A stretch of 64,000 nucleotides of DNA from Sipunculus nudus (Eukaryota > Annelida > Sipuncula > Golfingiida > Sipunculidae): positions 70,322,300 through 70,386,299 of the forward strand of contig CM049314.1 of NCBI GenBank assembly GCA_026874595.1. The letters are read 5' to 3'. Each line of letters begins with the position of its first letter. Position 1 is the stretch's first letter. Under the pieces are notes generated by a model. That model had not been told where the DNA came from and ran no database searches. It was given only the letters and a program-made list of their open reading frames with translations. The translations under genes and the position numbers were made by a program. Below are positions 48,101 through 60,100 of the stretch, one piece after another.

Positions 48101-51100
48101 AGCACAATGATATTGTTTGGCCCTCATTCAATCAACAGTGTGTATACTTTATTTGAAAAGATGTTTTATTTTATCAAATTTACTTTTATTTTATTTTGGT
48201 GGACAAAATTAAGCATGTACTGAAAACTCCAATGTGCAAAACTTTTTGATAGTGATTCAAGGAATATTCTTGTAGATGCCATGTTGTGGCATTATTTTCT
48301 TTTAAATTCAATTAAACATTTATGATTTAAAAATAATAAAATATATGTGTATGCATAATATGACCAAATATGAGCTACACTCTGGATTTATGATGATTGC
48401 AACTTTTGCAACAATTCTAATATTTTAACTTATAGTTTCAGTTTTTTACTCTGTATATTTAATGATTGCAGCTTTTGCAACAATTCTAATATTTTAACTT
48501 ATATTTTCAGGTTTTTTTATTAAAAATTTATAAAACCTGTAAATAAAAAAATGATTCAGATAAAAACTTCTTAATGGAAAAAGTGGATATGCTTAAAAAA
48601 ATAGGAATATATAAACTTAAATGCATTATTCCCTTGAAAGTGAAATAAAGGTATTAGTCCATTCTGTCCACTTGCCTGTCCATCTGTAAATTTTCATATG
48701 CATCACAGTATCTCAAAATTTTACTGTTTTTCTTCATGACAGTCTTGTCAGAGTATTAGTTTGCAATCATATATTTAGAACTTTACTATAACCAAGTAGG
48801 AGGGCCCCTTTCCTCTTAGCTTTTCATATTCTTATATAAATGAAAAACATTACAATAGAATATTTCTACATCCACCTTTGTGCTGCCCTCACTTTTCCCT
48901 TCTCCAAACCCCATCCCAAAGTCAGCCTCAGTAAGCAAGAACAAGATGAATCAGATATATTCGTACTTTAATATTTTGTATAACTATTCGTCCATAGGTA
49001 CCTATGTACATGCCAGAAATTATGTCAATATTGTGTAATATGTAGACACAGTGGGCATCACAATAATGTACCTTATCAAGACTAAAGAGATATTGTGTCA
49101 TACAGTCACAAATTCATAAATCACTTCATCAGCATAGTTAATCATAACATCATATCTGTCAAATTGAAAGCTTGCAGACTACCATACACTTTAGATCCTT
49201 CAACAAATAGCCTTATCATCGTTCTACTACTGCTTATTACTGCTGTCATTGCATTCATATTTGCTCAGAAATACCGTATTTATTCTAATTTGGCGACCAC
49301 TTAAAAATAATTAATTTTCTCAGAGGTCGAGACAATAGAGGATATTTGAAAATTATCTTCCTGCAGAATTTGTGGTGGTCGAGATTTTAGAGGCACGCGG
49401 TTTAATAACCTTCCCTAGAGCCGCAGAGCCGCTCTGACACTCGAGCGGTCATATGAATTGAGTGATAATTTGGTCGTTTATAAGTTTGTTTTGTTAGCTA
49501 AACAGTATTTCCTACAAACGGGCTTTCAACCGTCACATGAATTACATGGTGTCCACAAATGATTAATGAAACTGAGCTCAATCACTTTACAAAATGATCA
49601 CTACTTCGCGTATGTACGATGACATAGACGGCAACGGGGCTTCCCCGTACTTGGTAAATATTATTGCTAATTATCCCACGTGAATCGCACACGAGACACG
49701 TGCGTACCAGGAATGGTACACAAGTTTGCTTCGTCACGGACACCCATTTGGAACTTGAACGCTTTATCATGTTTATATATTATGAAAAACGCATCTTTGT
49801 ATCTTCAAAAATTTTATTGCAAACAAGTTTGATGTGGATGCTCAGTGTAATAAGAATCTTGTCAGATACAAACTGCGGTGCCCGTGAGAGACGGAGGCAT
49901 TACACCTTAACATCGTCGACAGAAAACATTGTGGGCAGTCGCGAAATTAGAGTCATTTTAGAAATTATGCTTTCAAAATATTTTTTGGGGTCGAGAAATA
50001 AGAGGGATCGCCAAATTGGAATAAATACGGTATCACAATTTTCAACCCCTTCTAAATAAATAAAAAATAAACCACTATATTTGACTCTATTAATCCATCA
50101 GTCAGGTAATTTCATTTATCATTTACTCACATATTACATTACATTCCTTTATAATAGCCCAACATGTCCATGATATGCATAAGCTTTATCTACTCGATAT
50201 AGTATCACAGTGGGGAAACATTTATAGTCCAATCACGATCAGCTGAGCACCGTGACTCATGGGTCCCTTGTTAATGATTATTTTCCAGTTGTTATGAAAT
50301 AAAAAACTTGTCCTTTAGCCAACAGACCTTGCTCTTTATTGGTGTGTTCTGAATCATTCTTTTTATCTCCAGGTCAGATAAAGGATAATTAATGTTCCTC
50401 CCTAATATGCAAGAGCCTTAATATGCCTTATTAATTATACATATATATTTCAATTCATGTTTTTGTACTGGGAAGTTCTTTACTTAAATGTAGAAACTTT
50501 TTTTAAACATACCAAATTGTAATCTTTTGCGATTGATATACCAATGCATAAATTTTATGACATATGTAAGACATCTAAAATATCTTATTAATTCAGTGAT
50601 ATTACTAAGTGACTATCACTGTGCAAATCTGACTATTATAACTCTGTGTAAATTCAGATATCCTACTTGATATCAGCATTGGTCCACATGTGTGATATCC
50701 TGAATAAAATACATGTTTCACTGTATAATAACCTGTGTGATGATATCTAACAATATCTATCTGTGACTGACAGATATCCTACATGATATCAGTTTGGGCT
50801 CAGATGTGTAAGATATTAATTAAGTACAAAGTTTACTGTGTGATTATTTCTGACAATATTTCTCTCTCTAGATATCCTACATGATATCAGCATGGGCAAG
50901 GGTGTGTAAGATCTTATTTGAGTACAGAGTACACTGTGTGATTATATCTGACAATATCTCTCTCTCCAGATATCGTACATGATATCAGTGTGGGCCCGGA
51001 TGTGTAAGATATTATTTAAGTACAGAGTACACTGTGTGATTATATCTGACAATATCTCTCTCCAGATATCGTACATGATATCAGCGTGGGCCCGGATGTG

Positions 51101-54100
51101 TAAGATATTATTTAATAACAGAGTACACTGTGTGATTATATCTGACAATATCTCTCTCCAGATATCGTACATGATATCAGCGTGGGCCCGGATGTGTAAG
51201 ATATTATTTAAGTACAGAGTACACTGTGTGATTATATCTGACAATATCTCTCTCCAGATATCGTACATGATATCAGCGTGGGCCCGGATGTGTAAGATAT
51301 TATTTAAGTACAGAGTACACTGTGTGATTATATCTGACAATATCTCTCTCCAGATATCCTACATGATATCAGCGTGGGCCCGGATGTGTAAGATATTATT
51401 TAAGTACAGAGTACACTGTGTGATTATATCTGACAATATCTCTCTCCAGATATCGTACATGATATCAGCGTGGGCCCGGATGTGTAAGACATTATTTGAG
51501 TACAGAGTACACTGTGTGATTATATCTGACAATATCTCTCTCCAGATATCGTACATGATATCAGCGTGGGCCCGGATGTGTAAGATATTACTTAAGTACA
51601 GAGTACACTGTGTGATTATATCTGACAATATCTCTCTCCAGATATCGTACATGATATCAGCGTGGGCCCGGATGTGTAAGATATTACTTAAGTACAGAGT
51701 ACACTGTGTGATTATATCTGACAATATCTCTCTCCAGATATCGTACATGATATCAGCGTGGGCCCGGATGTGTAAGACATTATTTGAGTACAGACTACAC
51801 TGTGTGATTATATCTGACAATATCTCTCTCCAGATATCGTACATGATATCAGCGTGGGCAAGGATGTGTAAGACATTATTTAAGTACAGAGTACACTGTG
51901 TGATTATATCTGACAATATCTCTCTCCAGATATCGTACATGATATCAGCATGGGCCCGGATGTGTAAGACATTATTTGAGTACAGAGTACACTGTGTGAT
52001 TATATCTGACAATATCTCTCTCCAGATATCGTACATGATATCAGCATGGGCCCGGATGTGTAAGATCTTATTTGAGTACAGAGTACACTGTGTGATTATA
52101 TCTGACAATATCTCTCTCCAGATATCGTACATGATATCAGCGTGGGCCCGGATGTGTAAGATCTTGGGTACAGAGTTTCAGGAGTACCTACCGCTTGTGA
52201 TGGGACCCGTCCTCAAAGCTGCCTCCCTCAAACCAGAGGTGGCGCTAGTTGACTGTGAGTAGCTTTGTAGTGTTCCTTATCATATCTCAGCGTGGACTGG
52301 TGCCCTGAGCTGCTTTTGGTTAACTTCAAAGTTTACAAACTTAAGCCACAGATTAATAAATTAATAAAAGGGGAAAGGTTCCAAGTCAAAAATGTTTTTA
52401 GAAGGATCAGTGTTTAACTGACTTTTAGAGTATGAGTATATTGTAATAGCTCAAGACTTCTACAAATGTTAGTCAAATATTATTCAGTAAAACACCAAGT
52501 AGAAATGCCATAGGTGGCTTTTACCTTGGCTTTACAATATATTCCTGTGTGTAGAAGTTTATGTTAGGCTGAAGCTTGAGAAAGGAATCAAGTAAGTGAA
52601 AAATAACTGACTTAGTATTTCTTGACTAAAATTTATGACTACTATTCCTGACTTGAATTCCAACTATTGTGTATTTCAGCGGATGACATGGCATCCATGG
52701 AAGATGACACAGACTGGCAGTTTGTTACTATTGGTGACCAGGTAAAAATACACTTATAGTGATACCTTAAATCATGATGAGTGCATTTTGTCAAATTATC
52801 AGTACTTCTGTTTTCATGCTTCTGTGGAAACCGTGTAAAAATTTAACTTAAGAGTGAATTACTTTAGACAATATTGCAAAATTTTTTTTTTTTTTAATTT
52901 TCACTTTTGTTCAAGGTCCACAGGTGTAATGTTTGTATTGAAGACCTGAAAAGAGTAACATTACAGACATTTAACTGCAACATTTTTTTCACAGCACCAA
53001 AACTACTGCATAACATTGTTATAAGTATAGAGCCTCCCGTAGGTTTAATAATTTATACCCTAAAATGATGTAACAAGAACTTTCCAGAGTAATCCACTCA
53101 TGATAAGACAATGGCCGTTTTCTGATAACAGAAAAAAATCAGTGTTTACACAGCTAGTAGCCATTTTCCAAGCACACCTGTCAATTTCTTTGGGACCTTT
53201 CTAAAAAATAGCTATATAGAAAGAATTGACCAAAAAGTATATAACTGATAAATAAACCAAAAACTTAAATTTGTAATATCATATTTGGGAAGGTATGAAA
53301 TGTTCAAATTTTGATTTGGGCTATTTACACTGCAGCAAAGCTTTGGTATCCGCACTGCTGGACTGGAAGAGAAAGCGACAGCCTGTCAGATGTTGGTGTG
53401 TTATGCTCGTGAGCTGAAGGAGGCCTTTGCTCCCTATGTTGAAGAAGTTGTCAAACTGATGGTTCCACTGCTAAAATTCTACTTTCACGATAGTGAGTGA
53501 TTGTTCCTGAAGCCAGTATGTGGGAACTTAATGTCCACTGAGTGTCAAATTGTTCCTTTGAAAATCCTGTTTATTATATGAAACAGGAATCTTAAAACCC
53601 AGATCATTTTTTGTATGGTCTAAAAATAAAAATACACCAGACCACATGTTTTAATGTCAGAATACTTTGAGCCCTGAAATAGATCTAAATTCCGATCATA
53701 CTGCCTTTGGACCACATACAGTAAACTTCAAAATTACAACCACTAGTTGGACTGCTTTTTTGAGGTGGTCATCTGAGTGAGATCTTACATAAAGAGCAAA
53801 AATGAATCGGGACTGTGATCAAGTGGTCATAATTTTGAGATGGTCGTTAAACAGAGTTGGTCGTTAAGTGAAGTTTTACTGTAATATATTTAAGTCTCAC
53901 TTTAGCTTCTTATATCAACTTAGTTTAAGTTTAACACTGAAACTTTGCTTGAAATACAAATATTTGTCTGTGCATCATCCTTTTTAGGCAGTGCCACCTG
54001 CTGGCCAGTATCCTACACTATTGTTTTATTTTACAGGTGTCAGAACAGCGGCAGCAGAGTCCATGCCATTCCTTCTGGAGTGTGCTAAGTGTCGAGAACC

Positions 54101-57100
54101 GGGGTATTTACAACAAATGTGGGCATTTATCTCCCCGGAGCTGCTAAAGGCCATTGACACTGAACCAGAAACAGATATCAGAACAGAACACATGCATTCT
54201 CTGGCACAGGTGAGGCAGAAGGGCTCTCTTTAATATTAAATCTCCTGTGTGGGGAAGAAAATAAAAATGGGGGACAGTTCCAGTTCATCCACATCTTAAC
54301 TTGATATTTATTTGAATTTTGTTAAATAAATAGGATCATGTCTGTTGGTGCTACATCGTTACTGGTCTAAACAAAGTCTGAAATTTGGAAAGAACTGTAG
54401 TTTTAAGTGAGCATTACATCATGAAAGGTTCATAGTTTTACTGTTGTAATAATTCATTTTTGAAAATTAAAAAGTTAAAAAAAAAAATTTAATTAATATA
54501 TAATAATGAAAAAGACATTAATTGGTAACAGTTATGATGCAGTCAGTATGATAGTTATATTAAGCATTATTAAAAAAAAATGTAAATTTGCCTTTTGTGA
54601 ATTTTTATTTTGATGATTTTATATATTTTTCTTTATGATGTCAGTGTATAGAAAAGATGGGCAAAGGCTGCTTGAACGATGAACAAATGTCAGAGCTGGT
54701 CCGTATTCTCGATAAAATTTTGGTGGAACACTTCGACAGGCAAGCCAAAAGACAAGGTAACATTGATTAAATGCTGTATCTCTTTTAAAGCCATCTTTGA
54801 TTGATGGAGGAAAAGCATGAGATATTACGTTTCCTTTCTGATGTAAAAAGAGTGTACCCTTCTGGCAGAAAGTGTGGAATCAGAATTTTTAAGTGTAAAA
54901 TCTGAACCAGTTGTGTGGTTCATAAAATCATTAATCAGTGTATGGACAAGATTTAAACACTTCTGGATTATATTCACCAAAATTCTTGCATTTTATATTG
55001 AATTGTCAGTATGCCCTCAAGATATATATTTCATTTTCAAATATTTTGTTTGTATCATAAATTTGCTAGAAACAAATGTATATTGATATTATTTCTCTGA
55101 GAATAGTGTTATCTTTTCTGGGAGCAAATTGTACAAAAATCCAAAATTGTACAAAAACTTTTGTTACTTCTGGGGGCATTTGCTTGAAAGATGTTTTACA
55201 TATGTAATATCATGTGACCTGGACATCATGTGACCTGTCATGTGACCTTTTTTGTTCTAGAACAAAGGAAAGATGAAGACTATGATGAGGTTGTAGAAGA
55301 AACACTCCTTGACGAGGTAAGACGTTTGTTTCTAATAAAAAAAAAAATTATCTCTCATGAATACATATCCATGTTGATTTTTTATGAAAGTTGATTTATT
55401 TTCCTAACATTATGTAGATAATATTGTCTTCTCTGAAACTTTTTTTCTTAGTGAGTCTGTTTCCTAATCTTTGGCATAATTCTGTATCATGAAAATGTCT
55501 GAAATATGTAAAAGTAATTTTATTCATAAAAGCTAAACTGCAGTTTTCGGAAGATAAAATTTGTACTGGTCATAAAGATAATTATTGTATGCCTGTCCTA
55601 TAGGAGACTTAGTATGGTATGCTCACCGTCCATCTGTTAACTTTTCACAAAACTCACTCTAACTACCAAGATTATCTTGCCCAAATTTGATTCTGGGCAA
55701 AATTATTGAGGTCAAATGTCAGTAGGCCTCTATTGTGTCACTGCTGTATCTTTTCCAGGAATATTATAGATTTTAGTGAAATTAAAAGGAAAATTAAATA
55801 TTTTATCTCACAAATGATCAATTCATGGCAAAATCCTTTCATATATTTAATGAGGTCAGAGGTCACCAAAATTTGGTGACACCATGATAACTTGCTACAA
55901 ATCTGGATTTTCATGAAACTTAAATTTACCAATATATTTTCTCACCTGAATTAAATTCTGGACCAAAATCCTCGCAAATTTAATGAGGTCAGAGGTCGGA
56001 TTGTCTTTAACGTTTTGTGTTTCAGGATGATGAGGATGTATATACTCTAAGCAAGTTGTCAGACATGATGCATGCATTGTTTGGGACACACCAAGAAAGT
56101 TTCTTACCTGTGTTTGATAGACTGTTGCCACATTTTGCTAAACTATTGGTGAGTGTAACTTTAACAAAAATGTTTATTCCTCTGTTGATTGTATTTCAAG
56201 ACTTGTAAAGCATAAAATTTTAATATGATAGACGATATTCATGGGTTCATTTAATTCTTAATTTTATATATTTAACTTGAATACGGTGCTTACTCTTGGG
56301 TTAAATTTTAAAAATGGTAAAACTAAAAAACAGAAACAGTATGGAAACAAAGAATTGTATATGAATATTTGTTGTATTTGGGTCAGTTTTACAGTTGGGA
56401 GGATTCAGTCAGATTCATATAGAGTGTTAAATAATAAAAGAAAGTTGAAGTGATACAGAAATCTACACTGCTTAAAATAATTTTCAAAGATTGACAAAGA
56501 TTACTTTCCTTATCCAAAAAAAAATGTTCTTTTTACAAGAAATCTTTAAGGTATTTTTCTTGATTTAAAGGCAGCATGCTTAAAGTCAAGAAAATATATC
56601 TAGATTTTCTTAAAAAGTCCCGTGACTTTTGATCTGTTTCAGGGTGCTGATAGACCTTGGCCTGACAGACAGTGGGGACTTTGCATATTTGATGACCTAT
56701 TAGAACATACAGGCCCAGTAAGTATATGTTATGCCAGCAAAACATGAAGATAATCATTTGTTTTAACAAGTATTTATCTGTGTATTTTCTTAAGATTTCT
56801 CCACAGCTCTGCCCACCTGTTTTCTCCCTGATTACATTTTTATAAGGCAACTGAGCTCAAGAGGAATAGTTCATAGCTTAGTGGTTGAGACATTGGACTC
56901 AGGACTGAAGGTTGTGGGCTTAAACCCCTGGGGTTCCTGGCAGGCAAAAATTATGAAATCCCTTTATTGAACCTCCAAGAGTTCCTCAGGCTTAACAATA
57001 GGTTATGGCTAATGGATTATTCCTAGTATAATACATGTAAAACCTGCAATCAAGAAAGCTTTAAAAACATTATACCATTCTTATCATATTGTTGCCTTTA

Positions 57101-60100
57101 TCTTTATGCAGTAGGAAGCGCCACCTAGTAGCCAAGGACTTGTGCTTCAAAGAAAAATAAAGAAAAAGTATTGTCTGCAGAGTTATACATAGTAATTTCC
57201 TTGCAGGAGATGAATTAAGTATATCTTATATTATAACATTTCTTTGCAGCACTCCTTGAATTACCGGCAGTACTTTCTGGAGCCAATGTTGCGTTTCACC
57301 TGTGATAGCCAACCAGAGGTCAGACAGGCAGCTGCATATGGTGCAGGAGTTATGGCCCAGTTTGGGACTGAAGCATACGCACAAGCCTGTGCAGGTAAGC
57401 TGTTCTTTTCTGATTTTATCAGACAAGCCAGTTTACAATATTTTTTTCAGGATATCTACATTAGAACTTTGAACTGTTTTGGGAAAAAGGATTTTGTTTA
57501 AAATCAGTGTATACAATTCAATTTAAAATGAATATAACTCTTAAAAGAATTCTCAAAACCTTTTCATAAGTATGAATCTGAAAAATGTTAAATGTTTTGC
57601 ATTATAAAATGATATTGTTTTAAAGCATTTTGTGTTAAGCCTTATATTTCTGTATATTTTGTTGTTTTCAAATTTCCTTATTTAGTTTTATTGTACTTGT
57701 GGGATATTGTGTGCAGTATTTCCATACATCAAGGCAGCCAGTCAGTAACTACATTGGAGATTTCTTAAACTGCAAATGTGATGAATCTTTAGCTCATTGG
57801 AAATCTTACATTACAACTAGAAATCTGCACTCTAATGTTCGCAAGCCTCCACCATTTTGGGATTCCCCAACCTGTGTTTGCATTAACTTATTCAGCCCAT
57901 ATTCCCAGGTTCATTCGTACATAAATGACTCTACATGTATGAATATTGAGAGTTATGTTGAGAACAAACAAACAAACACACACACACACAAATGGAGATA
58001 AATGGTTAATTTAATTAATACTTTTGTGCTGGTATTGATTTGTAGAAGCCCTACCATTGTTAGTCAAAGTAATACAGGATCCTGAGTCACGGCAACCTGA
58101 GAATACTCCCCCGACAGAAAATGCAATATCAGCTGTGACCAAGATTTGTAAATACAATGCCAGCCAGGTCAACATCGCAGACATCCTGCCTCACTGGTTG
58201 TCATGGTTACCGGTCTGGGAAGACGAGGATGAAGCAGTGCATATATATGGATACTTATGTGACCTTGTCGAAAGGTTAGCATGACTAGTTTTGTGATAGA
58301 TCTTAGTAATTAAGATCTGTTGATGGTAACAAAGACATACTGTAATGCTTACTCAGGTAATAATGTTTGTGCAGCTGTCTGTCACAAAGAGACCACAGTA
58401 ATTGGAAGGTTTTCACAGTCATAATAAGATGCTTTAAAACCTGATATATAGTTGTTTTTCAAATATACAGAATTTTACTCAAGCACTGGTCTATGACAGT
58501 GTACCAGTTTTGTTGAATGTTTAATTTATGGCAGAAATTTGACTTATGGTTTCAAAAAGGCTATTTAAAGATGATTTTAATATACGTGCCATGCAAAAAT
58601 GTTGAAAATCCATTGACTTTGCTGTCTTCAGGACTTGTTGCCATGACCCCATTTTAACTATAGTGACATAATGATATTTTCATGGGTTACTGTGCAGAGT
58701 CCCTGTCTTAAGCCTTGAATTAATTACTTCTACTGCTCCCAGATGACATATTTAAGTATTACAATAATAGGAAAAAATACTTTTAAAGGTGTGAATTCTT
58801 TTTATGTATATCTTTATTTTGTTATTTTTTTTTAAATGGTGGATTAATACTCCTCACACATGTATTTAGAAATCTTAACCTTTGGTACATAAAATGTTTG
58901 TGTTTAATAAAAAATGTCATAATTTGTTTTGTCTAACTTTGTTGTTACCAGGTAGTAACAAATAACTGAAATGTATAAAAGTGTATTGCAGTGTAGATAT
59001 AAATCCCAAAGGTTTTGTGAACAGATATTATGTTTTAGTCAAATTAAAAGTAGACACACTGTTTGCTCTTTGGTATCACAAAGTTTAGCATATGATTGGA
59101 TCTGTGGTATAAAATCATTCTCCATTTCAGCAACTGCCTGCAGATACTTGGGGAGAATAACCAGAACCTTCCCAGGATCCTTAGCATAATTGCGGAAGCG
59201 CTACACAAAGAAGCTCTACCAACAGATAACGAGGTCATTAAGAGGCTGGTTAATATTGTTAAACAGGTCCAGGTAGGTCATGTGACTACTTGCTAATATA
59301 TTCTAATAAGACCAAAAAGGATTGGTTCAGTCTTTGTTTCCGTTTGCACATATAAGAGTGAACTGAATGAAGTGTCCGGTAGTACAACGAACACCGACCC
59401 CCCCCCCCCACAACCCCCCCCCATTAAAAAAAGGTGCTTGACTGAGATTATTTTGTCAGGAATCCCTTAATTTTTTTTCATGCACATGTGCGAGTATGCA
59501 GATTAGATGGACACATGGGTTCGTCACTGTTACAAAATCATATGAGCAATTTTTCAAGTATAAGCACATGGATGCACATGAGAGTTTTAAAATTACAATG
59601 AAACTCCCATTTATTGAAATTGTCAGGACCAGGGGATTTGTCTTTCAAATATGTGCCGGTATGGAAAAAGTTGTAAACATTTGTATGTTTAATTGGATCA
59701 TCAATGTGTTCATAATAAACAAGTGTCTAAAATAGAGATGTGTCTATAATAGAAGGGTGTCTATAATATAAGGGTAGCTGGGCTTTCCCTGAATATCCTT
59801 GATATTATTTTATATACTGGTACTTGTAACATTATTATAATAACAACCCCTGATACTTGTAATCAAACGTTGTTAGAAGCTTATGGTGCTAGTTACGAAT
59901 CGCAATGTGTGATATTTAGTTTTCATCACCAAAAAATGTCCCAGAAATGGATTTTCTGTGACTTGTAATGTCATGACTCATGAATTTTCAAGAATTGAAG
60001 AAACTTAAGAAATTCTACGATTCTAGCTGTCAATTTTCAAAATGCAAAAATACTTTTAAGAAATACAATTTTATAAATATAGTAATTTACAGAAATTTAG

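Noticed and set aside
49664..50059. 131-codon ORF as a MITE-encoded protein
   Set aside because: It runs past the element's right tip into host DNA and has no recognisable domain or coding signature.
50942..52132. Antisense repetitive ORFs of 132 and 257 codons as genes
   Set aside because: They are the complementary strand of the 96-bp array, and their periodicity is that of the repeat.
50658..52165. CRISPR-like array
   Set aside because: The whole 96-bp unit is repeated, with no short repeats separating unique spacers. The host is eukaryotic and each unit is a splice-acceptor copy.
50979..52262. 427-codon repetitive open frame as a separate gene
   Set aside because: It is the stop-free tandem copying of intron end plus exon 17 start of IPO5. 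The final part is the genuine exon and reads into its donor. There is no independent start or domain.
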